From: Blattamonas nauphoetae
Taxonomy: Eukaryota > Preaxostyla > Oxymonadida
Assembly: GCA_033064195.1 (NCBI GenBank)
Contig: JARBJD010000076.1
Location: forward strand, 186,001-250,000
DNA: 64,000 nt
Direction: 5' to 3'
Shown here: piece by piece, positions 20,939-31,860 of the stretch
Numbering within the stretch: position 1 is the stretch's first letter
Layout: the number at the start of each line of letters is the position of its first letter
The notes under the pieces: generated by a model
What the model was told of the DNA's origin: nothing
The model's input: the letters and a program-made list of their open reading frames with translations, nothing else
Database searches by the model: none
Made by a program: the position numbers and the translations under genes

Positions 20939-22632
20939 TAGGCTTGTCTGACCGGCACTGACCGGTCAGTTTTCATCAAAACGTACTGACCGTCACTGAC
21001 CGGAGAAATTTTGGTACCCATAATCGAGAGTTACCATTTCTCCGAAAGTGAAGACCTTCCAATGGATCGAAACTCCATTTCTAATTTTTCCGAGTCTTTT
21101 CTTCTGGATTCGACTTTTGTACATCCTTTTTCTGTCCCTGAAGCTGTATCATGTCCATTTTCATCAACTTATGCCGATCATACCCATCCGTGATCCGAAT
21201 TCAAGTTGAAACACAAGAGAAGTGACAAAATCTGTCTTTCATCATGATGTCTCCAACCAACAATGATCACCTTTTCACCATTTCACGATATGTACATTCT
21301 TGAAAATCTTTGAAAGAAATGAGAGAGGGTTTTATCATAAAAACGAAAACAACTCCTCCTGAAGAATTGAAAGTGCAAAGAGCGTTCGCCTTCCTCATGG
21401 ATGTACGGAACGAGAGGATTCCTCCAATCTGGATGACAACACCTTCGTATAAGGCCACCAATGTTGAGCTCACTGTTGAATCAGAATTGATTTTGATCGT
21501 GAAGGGTTGACAATGACGAGAAGAGGAACAGCGGGATGGACTTGTGATGAGATCGTTCAAGAAAGTTGATCACAACTCGCTGGATGGGTGCTGTGTTTGA
21601 TGCAGTGATGGAGAACGAGAGTGACTGATTCTTTTGCATCAGTGTAGGTGTCGCATCGAATCAGAAGGCAGAGGATGGAAAAGAGGACAAGGGTGATTCG
21701 TGAAGCTTGTGGAGAGGAGTGGCCTTGTCTGCTCCAAACTGGTGGAGGTTCACAGACTTCGAAGTGTTCGATGTGAGAAACAGCAGCAGACTCTACAACA
21801 AGAGGCCGACCGCTTCGACAGCAAAGACAGAATCTCGCTCTAGAAGGTGACAATCGGATCAGGCGATTCCAGTCTGCGCCAGAGCAAGATCAGACAGACT
21901 GGAAAATAACGATGCTTCATGGAGAGAATCTTGCGACGACATATCGAAAAGGAATTGGTGGTCAACTGACATCTCTGAATCAACTTGAGGAGAGTTGGTG
22001 TTCAAAGGAGACTGGAAATAGACGTGATCGTCCACATCCATGTTTTTCGGTGCGACGTCCAGAAACGGCAGCGGGAGGAAGTTGAGATAATGCTTCGGTT
22101 CGTTAGGAATATCTGCGTACCAAATAACCAGTGTAGACTATTGCCCAGGTGTGTGTGGATTTCGGAAAGTTGGGGTGAAGAATGGCGAGTAGTTTTGGCG
22201 AAGGGGAGACAGAGGACGTTTCGGGTGTATTGAACGGGCTGAAATCAGCATAGTGAATGATCTGGTTGCTCTGAGTTTTGTATGTCGTCAGAAAAGAGAA
22301 GAATTGTGTGGTGGACTCTATTCTGAAGAAAATTGAGAATAGGGCAGAAAAAAGATATCACGAACTAAACAAAACACACTACCAATGCAGATAAGAACAA
22401 AATGATGCGATGATGATCCCAAAATGCACAAGGATCAAGAGAGAGAGATGTTTCACACAAATAATTGAAAAGAGGCATTCATACAACTCCGGTCCGCAAG
22501 TAAAGAGATTACCATCTACAATCTTGCTTATTTCAAATGAAGATCATGTAGTTGATGATACAGTGAGATCCGACCCTTAGAAAAAAACGTGACTGACACT
22601 GACCGGCACTTTTGGCCGGTCAGACAAGCCTA
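20939..22632. mobile_element. 1.7-kb TIR cassette of the CTGACCGG family
   Basis: The left tip TAGGCTTGTCTGACCGGCAC and right tip CCGGTCAGACAAGCCTA form terminal inverted repeats. The 8-bp flanks CTACACTA are identical at 20931-20938 and 22633-22640. Ends and subterminal CTGACCGG repeats match the cassettes at 1599-5362 and 61603. No transposase is visible; the interior has decayed minus-strand coding fragments (21267-21853). Non-autonomous, hAT-like by duplication length. Confidence 0.8.
21267..21853 (-). pseudogene. decayed host-gene fragment inside TIR cassette
   Basis: The minus strand has coding-like pieces in shifting frames: STVSSTLVALYEGVVIQIGG with SLISFKDFQECTYREMV (21267-21560), preceded by a Ser/Cys-rich stretch (21557-21853). 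The strand-turn composition is compatible with the beta-helix surface-protein class that the sister cassettes carry, but the match is weak. Confidence 0.35.
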
Positions 22633-22640
22633 CTACACTA

Positions 22641-23506
22641 CTTAGAGTTTTTTTGGCCCACAAAGTCCACCCTTTCCTTCTGTTCTCTCACTCATTCTTA
22701 AAAGTGAAGATCAAAAAAAGGAGTATCAAAGGGTTGATCACTTCACGGAAACATATCTCCAAGAAAACCGGAAAGTAACTCATTCTTTATTCATTTAAGA
22801 TCAATTCACAGGAAAATTACTCAAACTTTCTTCATCCCGAACTGAGAAAGCCATTCGTCGACAATCATTGAAGAGTGATTGGTTTCGTCACCGAGATAAT
22901 ATCACTGCCACAATCATTATCATCGCTCAGCCCTTAATGTCGATGTATCACAGAAAACTGGCATAGACATAAGTTTCATCTTTTCTATCGTTCATTCACA
23001 TGCACAGATCCTCCTTCGTCACCACAACAGCCATCGATACCTGGTTCACTCTCATCCGACGTCTCAACGCTGTGGTTGCACGTCAATCCTTAAGCTCTTC
23101 GACTGAAGAAACTGTTCAGAAAGTGGACCAAGACATTCAGATCGTCATTTTATCGAAACCACGTATTTTTTCTCCTATCACTCATTTATCTGATATCAAT
23201 CGTGTTTTGGATTTAACTTGTCAGAATATGTCCTCTTGGCGTCAAAATTCGAAGTTTCATCTCGATATGGACGAAATGTAGCATCACTTTCAATCCTCAT
23301 TCCACTGTTCGCCTATCTTTTCTCTCAGATTTTTCCCATATATCACAATCTTCCAGGACAGTATACTCAAGATTTTTGGAGGTCTCTTCAAATCTTATCG
23401 AAAACTTACGAGTACTTTCTCAAATATTGGAGAATCTTCTTCTCGTTTTTCTTTGTCTTTTTTCAGTCTATTGTAGAAAATAACCAAACCATTTGCGTCC
23501 TTCGAT
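22641..23506. other. no firm gene
   Basis: A 93-codon plus-strand frame (23000-23281) could be a 5' exon of the proline-rich gene downstream. A minus-strand stretch at 23395-23667 (Lys/Glu-rich, IESKLLEYCGRIISKDANG) also looks partly coding. Neither can be confirmed from composition alone. Confidence 0.3.
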
Positions 23507-25177
23507 ATGATTCTTCCACAGTACTCCAACAATTTCGATTCAATTTTCTTGTCAGGCCTCCCACCCCCCGGATTGAGTTTGCCAACCTTAGTCTTCACGT
23601 TTATTTCCGTATTTGGAACAGATACACGTTCTTTCTTCCGATATACTCTGAAATGTTGGATGAGCAATCATTCTTCTAATGGTTTACACCACATTCTGAT
23701 TATTACTCCATGCAGATGCTTCATTTCCCACCTCAACACTGTCGGCCGATCAATTGTGATCGGAGAAGATTCAAACTATGTAAACCAAGTTTCTCATTTT
23801 CTGTTGAGAGTATACTGTCTTTTCCATCAGATGGTCAATTCTCTACTTCTCTTAACTCCACAACATTGTCCAACATCACGTCTCTCCATCAAACCAGCTC
23901 CCTTCGTTCCTCTCCCCGATTCTGATGCGAAGACTGGAGGTCAGATCTGGTTTCCTCCTCCATCGACACCAACCCACTTTGCATCTCGCACAAATTCCAA
24001 AGAAACGCGCCCCCAAAATCAATGCCAGTCCCCATCCCTCTCCGCCGCAAAGGCAGACTTTTCGGTGCCAAATTCACCAACTTTAATTCTCACACCATCT
24101 CAACTCCCTCCTGCTCCTCTTTCTCTCCCAATGGCTGCGAACAGAGAGCGAAAACGAACTCGCTTCATCCAAAGCTCAACAGACACCGCTCTATCTCAAT
24201 TCGAGCAAGTTTTTGTTGGTAGGTCTCATAAGCATTATGGTGTATATGCGCTTGGGAAGGAAACAATGGCTGTCCTCCGACACGAGAAGGAGGATCTTGA
24301 GAAGTCCCAAGCAGGCCACAAACCAGACAAACATGAACACAGTGGCTTTGTAAATTCGCCTCTCATCAACCAAGAGATTACAACAATCGAAGACCGTTCA
24401 AACCCAACACGCTCCCATTCACACAACTCCCTCGGACGCCGACGAAGCGAAATGCGACTGAAGCAGACAGCTGTCGAGCGTCCACCGCCGCCAAAACCAG
24501 AAACAATCCAACTCGGCTGGACAGAGCTGGACGAGACCGTCAAGTTTGTTGGGCGAGTCACAAACACAAAATACAGCTCGACGATCACCAACTATCCTTC
24601 GGGGCTCACCACACCGCTCCCCACACCGTCCCAACCACCCACCACACCGCTCCCCACTCCCTCCCAACCACCCACCACACCGCTCCCCACACCCTCCCAA
24701 CCACCCACCACACCGCTCCCCACTCCCTCCCAGCCGCCCACCACACCGCTCCCCACTCCCTCCCAACCACCCACCACACCGCTCCCCACTCCCTCCCAAC
24801 CACCCACCACACCGCTCCCCACTCCCTCCCAACCACCCACCACACCGCTCCCCACTCCCTCCCAACCACCCACCACACCGCTCCCCACTCCTCCCAACCA
24901 CCCACCACACCGCTCCCCACTCCCTCCCAACCACCCACCACACCGCTCCCACTCCCTCCCAACCACCCACCACACCGCTCCCCACTCCCTCCCAACCACC
25001 CACCACACCGCTCCCCACTCCCTCCCAACCACCCACCACACCGCTCCCCACTCCCTCCCAGCCGCCCACCACTCAAACCCCACACGTCGAACTCCTCCGC
25101 CAGCGCCGAATGAGTGGTCTGACATCATCGCTGAGTGTGGGAGGACCGACAGCGTGTGGATTGTGAGGGGGGATTGA
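23507..25177 (+). CDS. proline-rich protein with 11-residue tandem repeats
   Basis: A long open frame whose central part (about 23820-24600) has normal coding composition (for example RSHKHYGVYALGKETMAVL and IQLGWTELDETVKFVGRV). It then enters the 33-bp minisatellite, read as repeated TPLPTPSQPPT units. The array includes short units that shift frame, so the C-terminus after the repeats is uncertain. The true start is unclear; the Met at the start of MVNSLLLLTPQHCP (about 23833) or MAANRERKRTRF (about 24130) may be more realistic than 23507. The function is not recognised; the repeat would form an extended polyproline-like linker. The coding frame probably continues into the 25.1-26.5 kb block after an intron or a frame change. 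Confidence 0.45.
   Translation: MILPQYSNNFDSIFLSGLPPPGLSLPTLVFTFISVFGTDTRSFFRYTLKCWMSNHSSNGLHHILIITPCRCFISHLNTVGRSIVIGEDSNYVNQVSHFLLRVYCLFHQMVNSLLLLTPQHCPTSRLSIKPAPFVPLPDSDAKTGGQIWFPPPSTPTHFASRTNSKETRPQNQCQSPSLSAAKADFSVPNSPTLILTPSQLPPAPLSLPMAANRERKRTRFIQSSTDTALSQFEQVFVGRSHKHYGVYALGKETMAVLRHEKEDLEKSQAGHKPDKHEHSGFVNSPLINQEITTIEDRSNPTRSHSHNSLGRRRSEMRLKQTAVERPPPPKPETIQLGWTELDETVKFVGRVTNTKYSSTITNYPSGLTTPLPTPSQPPTTPLPTPSQPPTTPLPTPSQPPTTPLPTPSQPPTTPLPTPSQPPTTPLPTPSQPPTTPLPTPSQPPTTPLPTPSQPPTTPLPTPPNHPPHRSPLPPNHPPHRSHSLPTTHHTAPHSLPTTHHTAPHSLPTTHHTAPHSLPAAHHSNPTRRTPPPAPNEWSDIIAECGRTDSVWIVRGD
24607..25072. repeat. 33-bp minisatellite (~14 copies)
   Basis: Unit ACCGCTCCCCACTCCCTCCC plus AACCACCCACCAC, in frame with the host coding frame for most of its length; a few units have lost one to three bases. 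The minus strand is very G-rich, with several runs of three or more G close together. Confidence 0.9.
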
Positions 25178-26477
25178 AAGACAGGAGACAGGTTGTGTGG
25201 AAGATACAGTCTGCACCGTGCCGAAAGAGGAACCGCTGGAGAGACATAGTCCACGTCGACGAAACCCCACGTTTCAGACCACACGATACCCTCTCCCACC
25301 TTCACCATCACCACCAACCCTCAGACGAGATCAACACACCCATCGTCTCACACGATTCGTCCCTCCACACATTCCACACCATCGACGAGGACGACAGACA
25401 CTCCAACGCCACCAACACCCGACTCGAACACAAACACCGCTTCATGTCGCATTCATCCGCAATCTTCCCAAACGACAGAATTCAATCGATGGTGTCGTTT
25501 GGAGCGTCGCGAAAGAACAGCTTTCGGTCTGTTCCGGCGGAGGACGAGTGGGAGAGCGTGGAGGAGGGTGTGGATCTGCTTGTGTACGCTGGGCTCACAC
25601 CTGGTCTCTCTGTGCAGGGACTTGTCGGAGTGTGTTCTCTCTTCTCTTCATCTTTTATTTTGTCTTTGTTCGTGTGCTCTTCCTCTTCAGACTGATCTCT
25701 CCCCTCTTCTCCTCCCCGTATCCTGTCACTCTCATCAACCTAAACACCCACACTGTCGTCAACACCCTTCCGAAAAACACGGCCACTCCCAATCTCGAGC
25801 AAAACCAGCACCAGCTCTTCCTCTCCTTCATACGTAGCTTCGACGCCACAGCTGCCAATCATCTTCTCTCACTCGACGCGGCACAACCAGAAACACTCCG
25901 CGAATCAGACCTCACCTCTCTCTCGACATCCGAAAACGAACGAGTTGATCTCTTCTTCACATGCCCACAGCCACGATTGATCTCGCTCAGTCAAACACCA
26001 ACGCCCAGCGGCTCCCCAACCCACTTTCTACTCACCTCTCGTCCCCTCGTTCACAATGTGCTCGAAGCCGCTCTCCAACACTTACCTCCTCCCACAACGC
26101 CTTCTCAGTCGAATACTTGTCCATATTCCACACAGACATCACCCGACCCGGCTCGAATTGGACTGTCGCGCCCAGCGGGGCACCAGGACGTGCCGTGCCT
26201 GATCTTCTGCCTCCTTCTGATTGTGCGGAACAGGTCATCTGGAGGCGTGAGCAAGCCCAAAGCAATTCGCATGGTCAACGTCTTCGATCCCGCGTTCCCG
26301 TTCCTCTCGTTCGTTGAGCGCCACGAGTCGGTGCTTGGGTCGGCAGGGCCTGATCGGGCACAGCTGGGAAAGCGAGTATCGTCGCTGTACCGCTTTGTTG
26401 TTCGCGCGTGGCACTCCGAAGAGGAAGCGACGATTTTGTTGAAAGGGGGCACGAAGAATGGGAAGTGGGGTGGCTGA
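25135..26477 (+). CDS. hypothetical gene, two coding blocks separated by a T-rich gap
   Basis: Block 1 (25190-25615) reads HDTLSHLHHHHQPSDEIN, IVSHDSSLHTFHTIDEDD, then SVPAEDEWESVEEGVDLLVY. Block 2, in another frame (25690-26477), reads VTLINLNTHTVVNTLPKNT, QLFLSFIRSFDATAANHLLS and SFVERHESVLGS. The gap at about 25620-25690 is T-rich and ends in TTCAG, like an intron, though I could not fix a 5' splice site that restores phase. It may be the 3' part of the proline-rich gene upstream. Function unknown. Confidence 0.4.
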
Positions 26478-26589
26478 CAACAATGGAACACGACAAAACA
26501 CTGACGAAGCGATTGTTGGTGCCGGACAAAGGAGAACGACGCACGCGACAGGGATCGCCAAGGAAGTGTGGGCGCAGGCAGCGAGAAGC

Positions 26590-27809
26590 AAGAAAAGCTG
26601 GTAGGAACGATGAATTTGAATTTCGAAGGGTCGGAGGAGTGAAAGTGTTCGAAGCTGGTTTCGAATCGAAGTCGAACGAAGAACAACCACTTCGTTTCGA
26701 GATTTCGTCTCTCGAACCGTCGAAATGGACTGAAACCGAATTGTCATTCATCCTCCCCCAATCATCTCTGACAAGCTTGAGCCAGAAAATGGATCGTCGG
26801 TGCCGACTTGTGTTTGGAGATGGGCAGAACACAGACTCATCCTCGCTGATTGGACAGGGGAAAGGAAACATGTCTCAAGCAGGAGTGGTCACTTCGATTG
26901 TCATTCCGATTGTTGCAGTGATCCTCGTTGGTCTGCTTCTGATCATCATCGTGATCGTTCTGTGCCGTCGTCGGGTCTGAAACGAATGTTGACGACGAAT
27001 CCCTTCAGCGAAGTGTTGACTCGTCTGTCGCCTCACTGGGTCGTTTTGGATCAATCGAACAATGTCTCCTCCGAATCGAGGACCTGCCAAACGAAATATC
27101 TCTCCCCAACCCAACCGCAGCAAGTCAATCAAAGAGTAGCGAAGATCGTCGCTGGAACGTGTCTGAACAAGACAAAGTGGAAGGCGAGGAGGCGAACGTG
27201 ATATCGATTGACCAAACGAAAGTGTCGGTTTTTCGGCTCAGCCTTGTCATGTGGGAACTTGAGACTGACCTTGTGCCGTTCGCGGAGCTGGATGCAGTGA
27301 ATGCGTCTCGGCAGATGAAGGCAGGAGTGATGCCTCTGATCCACAACTGGGAAGACGAACCGTTTGCAGATCTTATTCGCGAATGCCTCTCTCTCGCTCC
27401 CGACGACCGACCATCGCTTGACGATGTGAAATCTCGCCTTGAATCGCTCAACTCGAATCCATCTCCAGCTCCCCTGAATCAACCTGAACACATCAATCTT
27501 TCGTTTCGATCCACACAACTAACGTCAAGAGGACTCAACTCGTCTTTTGTTTGTCTTCATTTCTCCGGCGATTCACGCGTTCTGCCGCTCTCTGCATTCT
27601 GTCTCGCTGTGAAGAAGTGGATCAGATGCGTCGCTTCGAATCATTCTCAACTGTCGATTCCGATAATGTCCTCTTTCGAGTTATTTTGTGTTGTCACTTC
27701 TTATCACTCGGTCATCGTTCGCTCTGAGTCTCCTGGGCTCAGACGAAGGATTCACTCTCCACATTCGTGTCGTTGTCTCCAGATGCACATCAGAACTCTT
27801 GAATGCTGA
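26590..27809 (+). pseudogene. membrane receptor with kinase C-lobe, partial
   Basis: A short extracellular piece (EISSLEPSKWTETELSF) leads to a strong membrane span, SIVIPIVAVILVGLLLII with a CRRR stop-transfer (26890-26980). A frame change follows; 26990-27130 has FSEVLTRLSPHWVVLDQSNN, which I read as the catalytic-loop region of a divergent kinase. Frame 27159-27480 then reads VFRLSLVMWELETDLVPFAE, LIRECLSLAPDDRPSLDDVK: the C-lobe of a TKL/tyrosine-kinase-like domain with the CL-x-x-P-DDRPS motif. The N-lobe with the ATP-binding Lys is not present. This matches oxymonad beta-helix receptor kinases in plan (ectodomain, span, kinase), but is truncated and shifted here. It ends at the stop at 27807-27809 or earlier. 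Confidence 0.55.
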
Positions 27810-27992
27810 CACTTCCGACTTTCTTTCTATTCTGACTCACTTTGTTTTGCTCAAACAAAGAGAAAAGTCACAAAAGCGACTGACAGCTGACAAGCCTTTT
27901 CACGTGGTCACCTATGTCCACAAAGTGTATTATTTTGTTGTTTCTATTGGATAACTGTTTTATCTCACTCTCTTTCTCTCATTTATGCAAGT

Positions 27993-28005
27993 GACCCATC
28001 ACGAA
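27993..28005 (+). promoter_or_regulatory. GACCCATMACGA box, copy 1
   Basis: GACCCATCACGAA lies 24 nt before ATG 28030. The same box stands 23-24 nt before the start codon in three other members of the family. It is preceded by a TTTATCTCA plus pyrimidine tract at 27958-27981, also shared. Candidate initiator/core promoter. Confidence 0.6.
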
Positions 28006-28029
28006 AGTTTCTGCGCTTACTCAATCAGA

Positions 28030-29097
28030 ATGGGCAATATTATCAATAAAATGGACACCTACTCAAATGCAACATGCTCTGATTTGTCCTCCTCTGATTT
28101 GCCATTTTCAACAGATTGTTCTCCTTTCCTTCGTTGGGAAGAAGACCAACCAAACTCTGAATCCGAAAAGGCTGTTCTCTTTCAGTCTCTCGTATCCACT
28201 GTGAAATTACATCCTGCACATGATGTCTCTCTGGAAGCAAAAGCTGTAAAACTTCTCAACTCTGTGAATCCAAAGGACGGCCAATCAGCAGATGCGCTTC
28301 TCAGCCACCATGCGTCAGCCTCAAGTGATTCTTCGACAGATTTCGTACTGTCCATGGTTGTGCTCATTTCCTCAGGCAGTCATGCCATCACCACAGCAAC
28401 AATGGAGATGCTGGAGTTTCTGGTTTTATGGTGTTCCACTCCAGTCCATCTTTCCCTCGTCAAAGCTGATCTGATCCCTCAACTCATCGCATCTCTCAAT
28501 CCACAGTCTCTTCCATTTGACAAAGCAGTCGATATCCACATCAACGTCATGAACATCGTCGTTCATTCAATCTGGCTCTCAACTCCGGATTATCTCGCCA
28601 AACTCGAAATTGAAGACGACGATGAGCAACAAGCTGTTCATGAGACGGTTCTGAAGCAAGTTCTCGTACCTTCAGAGAAGTATATTTGGCATTTGTGCAC
28701 AAACCGCTACTCGATCATCGATGAAGATCTGTCAGATGAGTTCATGACATTCATCTCCCAGTTCCTCTTAATATGTCCATATTATCAACCAACAATGGAT
28801 TTTATTGTCCATATACCCGTTGCCCTCTCAATACCAAGTTGTCTGTCATTTTACGATTCAGAAGACTCACACTGGGGTTGTTTATATTTCATAATGGATG
28901 CCCAGCGGGATTTGAACAAGACAAGGAGAGAAGAGCGGCAGATGGGGGAGAAAGTCCATCGAATGTTGAGAATGGAGGGCATCGAAGATGTGATTGAAGA
29001 AAAGCTGCAGAACGACAAAAACGGAACGTACGGAGGATGGACTGCTGATAACTCGATCAGATGGAGCAACCAACTGGGCGTGAACATTCCACTGTAA
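28030..29097 (+). CDS. 355-aa repeated-family protein (copy 1, intact)
   Basis: Intact member of the local multi-copy family. The start at 28030 is chosen because the upstream box is 24 nt away and copy 4 begins with the same MGN. Family landmarks in order: MGNII N-terminus (Gly2, a possible N-myristoylation signal), DCSPFLRWEED, LFQSLVSTVKLHPAHDVSLE, KADLIPQLIASLNPQSLPF, DEQQAVHETVLKQVLVPSEK, HLCTNRYSIIDED, CPYYQPTMDF, MLRMEGIEDVIEEKLQND and a C-terminal SIRWSNQLGVNIPL. The composition suggests an all-alpha solenoid (armadillo/HEAT-like), but no repeat period is obvious. No signal peptide or membrane span, so probably cytoplasmic. Function unknown; I recall the family as abundant in Blattamonas. 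Confidence 0.75.
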   Translation: MGNIINKMDTYSNATCSDLSSSDLPFSTDCSPFLRWEEDQPNSESEKAVLFQSLVSTVKLHPAHDVSLEAKAVKLLNSVNPKDGQSADALLSHHASASSDSSTDFVLSMVVLISSGSHAITTATMEMLEFLVLWCSTPVHLSLVKADLIPQLIASLNPQSLPFDKAVDIHINVMNIVVHSIWLSTPDYLAKLEIEDDDEQQAVHETVLKQVLVPSEKYIWHLCTNRYSIIDEDLSDEFMTFISQFLLICPYYQPTMDFIVHIPVALSIPSCLSFYDSEDSHWGCLYFIMDAQRDLNKTRREERQMGEKVHRMLRMEGIEDVIEEKLQNDKNGTYGGWTADNSIRWSNQLGVNIPL

Positions 29098-29340
29098 GAA
29101 TAGAAACTGACAAGAACCAACGAACATTTCGCACTGTTTCTGCCTTCTGTTAGACAACAAACACTGTTTGTGTGTGATCGTTGTCGGCGCTGGCATCACC
29201 TCATGGTTTGATTGGCCGGAACGATTGAGATTCTCTCTCGCCAATCTCCTTCAATCGTCACCACACTCTCCTTCTCTTCCACTGCCACTTTCGCACTGCT
29301 CAGAAATGGAAGGGAATACGTGGGCCACTCGATCCGTTAT
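29098..29340 (+). other. conserved 3' flank of the 355-aa family
   Basis: Starting at the stop codon, the sequence (ACTGACAAGAACCAACGAAC, then TGTTTGTGTGTGATCGTTGT and TTCTCTCTCGCCA) is closely repeated after copy 2 (32935-33140), copy 4 (39484-39690) and copy 5 (44970-45083, continuing at 50858). A short frame VCVIVVGAGITS is preserved among them. It may be 3' UTR, a downstream exon or simply the edge of the duplicated unit. Confidence 0.6.
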
Positions 29341-29476
29341 GACCATTCGCTGCAGTTTGCGTGACTTCCCTGATTCCTGATTGTGCCCCAACATCGTCTT
29401 CTCTTCATGACGCCGATGAGACGGCATTTCAGCATCGATCCACCATCGCCCACCGTCCTCGACTCTTCCGAAAACC

Positions 29477-30720
29477 GAAGAACCAGAATACTTCTTCATC
29501 CACACCAACCCATCCCTGCTCGCTCTCACCTCGAAAAGGAAGAAGAACCAGAATACTTCTTCATCCACACCAACCAATCCCTGCTCGCTCTCACCTCGAA
29601 AAGGAAGAAGAACCAGAATACTTCTTCATCCACACCAACCAATCCCTGCTCGCTCTCACCTCGAAAAGGAAGAAGAACCAGAATACTTCTTCATCCACAC
29701 CAACCCATCCCTGCTCGCTCTCACCTCGAAAAGGAAGAAGAACCAGAATACTTCTTCATCCACACCAACCCATCCCTGCTCGCTCTCACCTCGAAAAGGA
29801 AGAAGAACCAGAATACTTCTTCATCCACACCAACCCATCCCTGCTCGCTCTCACCTCGAAAAGGAAGAAGAACCAGAATACTTCTTCATCCACACCAACC
29901 AATCCCTGCTCGCTCTCACCTCGAAAAGGAAGAAGAACCAGAATACTTCTTCATCCACACCAACCAATCCCTGCTCGCTCTCACCTCGAAAAGGAAGAAG
30001 AACCAGAATACTTCTTCATCCACACCAACCAATCCCTGCTCGCTCTCACCTCGAAAAGGAAGAAGAACCAGAATACTTCTTCATCCACACCAACCAATCC
30101 CTGCTCGCTCTCACCTCGAAAAGGAAGAAGAACCAGAATACTTCTTCATCCACACCAACCAATCCCTGCTCGCTCTCACCTCGAAAAGGAAGAAGAACCA
30201 GAATACTTCTTCATCCACACCAACCCATCCCTGCTCGCTCTCACCTCGAAAAGGAAGAAGAACCAGAATACTTCTTCATCCACACCAACCAATCCCTGCT
30301 CGCTCTCACCTCGAAAGGAAGAAGAACCAGAATACTTCTTCATCCACACCAACCAATCCCTGCTCGCTCTCACCTCGAAAAGGAAGAAGAACCAGAATAC
30401 TTCTTCATCCACACCAACCAATCCCTGCTCGCTCTCACCTCGAAAAGGAAGAAGAACCAGAATACTTCTTCATCCACACCAACCAATCCCTGCTCGCTCT
30501 CACCTCGAAAAGGAAGAAGAACCAGAATACTTCTTCATCCACACCAACCAATCCCTGCTCGCTCTCACCTCGAAAAGGAAGAAGAACCAGAATACTTCTT
30601 CATCCACACCAACCAATCCCTGCTCGCTCTCACCTCGAAAAGGAAGAAGAACCAGAATACTTCTTCATCCACACCAACCCATCCCTGCTCGCTCTCACCT
30701 CGAAAAGGAAGAAGAACCAG
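29477..30720. repeat. 65-bp minisatellite (~19 copies)
   Basis: Unit begins AGAAGAACCAGAATACTTCT and ends CTCACCTCGAAAAGGA. Two unit types, differing at CCAACCC versus CCAACCA, are interspersed; one unit lacks an A. The period is not a multiple of three, so all frames of the plus strand stay open for over 450 codons. Those long frames are repeat artefacts. It lies in the 3' flank region of copy 1. Confidence 0.95.
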
Positions 30721-30858
30721 ACTTCCTGTCAACTGTTGTCCTGAAATCGGGCGCTTGACATGTTCATCCGCTCTTCTGTTTGATCTTGCTCGCTCTGGTT
30801 GTCGAAGGATCCCCTTTCTTGAGATGGATCCTGAAAAACACTCCGAGCAAACACGAAA

Positions 30859-31696
30859 ATGCAAGAACATCTGTGCCTCCTCGCTTTTGTGAAAGATCAC
30901 GACATGGACAAACTTGAAAGACAAATTGAACCCAACACGATTGTTGTACACGTTCTGAAACCAGCCGAACCTTTCATCCACGTTTCTTCAGCCGGCCACA
31001 CTTGGATGCACACTCGAGACCAATCAACTCGATTTATGGAACTTCTTTCCGACCACTTGCTCGTTAGTGTGGAGGCTGAAATGCCCAACGAGATGGAGAG
31101 AGATGTGAAAAGAAGAAATGAAGCTGAACGATGTCTCTCTTCCAGCACAGACCTTTCGGGAAAATCGAAAACAACAAAAACGGATCATTCGGAGGATGGG
31201 TTGTTGTTCAATCGATTGAATGGAGCAATCGGCAGGTCATGAACCTCCCACAGCTCAGATTGTAACAGACAAGAACCAGGAATCGTTTCGATCACGATGA
31301 ATAACCAGCTGGGCATGAACCTTCCGGAACAGGAACATGAAGGGACACAGACAGAAACCAGTAACAATTTCGAACTGTTTGTGATGTCTGGGAATCTGCG
31401 TGGATTCGCAGCCGAGCGTTGACAGCAGAGATGGAACCGTGCTGCAACGATGGGAGACACGTCTCGTGTTTGAAGGAATGGATGGCTTCGAAAACACGAT
31501 CGAACACCATCGAAGCGAGAACTCAGAATCTGAAGGGGACAGGATTGTTCGATGTTCGATGAAATGGAGCGATTTTCAGGGAGAGAACGTCACCGAACAC
31601 ATATTTTTCAGATTTTTCGAGAACTCATCTTCTCCGTCAACCACACCTTCACATTTGTGCCGACTCGACACTCGACACCAGCGACAGCATCTCTGA
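30859..31696 (+). pseudogene. divergent member/remnant of the 355-aa family
   Basis: The plus strand around 31150-31320 (SGKSKTTKTDHSEDGLL, then NNQLGMNLPE) corresponds to the family C-terminus, with frame changes. The next part (31400-31640) reads QRWETRLVFEGMDGFENTIE and RIVRCSMKWSDFQGENV. GMDGFENTIE is the counterpart of the MEGIEDVIEE landmark in the main family, so this is probably a second subfamily. The 31378-31610 stretch is nearly duplicated at 57900-58130. Decayed; function unknown. Confidence 0.4.
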
Positions 31697-31824
31697 CTTG
31701 TATCTTCCGTGCCGACTCGCCGCTTGATTCATCGAATAGCTCATCTGCCATGAGGATATGTTGTGTTCTTCCGTTTGGACGATTATTTCATCTCACATTC
31801 ATTGTTTCACTCAACCTTTTTTCT

Positions 31825-31837
31825 GACCCATAACGAG
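31825..31837 (+). promoter_or_regulatory. GACCCATMACGA box, copy 2
   Basis: GACCCATAACGAG lies 23 nt before ATG 31861. The upstream TTTCATCTCA block is at 31787-31796. Confidence 0.6.
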
Positions 31838-31860
31838 TGATTTCCCTTGATTCCAACAGA

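Noticed and set aside
24419-25317. Minus-strand Gly/Trp-rich open frames
   Set aside because: Reverse-strand shadow of the 33-bp Pro-rich repeat; no coding composition outside it.
26105-26871. Overlapping minus-strand frames of about 170-200 codons
   Set aside because: They mirror the plus-strand coding blocks at 25.7-26.9 kb, which read better (membrane span, coding-like phrases).
29361-30758. 465-codon plus-strand open frame
   Set aside because: Produced by the 65-bp tandem repeat; two plus-strand frames give the same peptides in shifted order, so it is not a gene.
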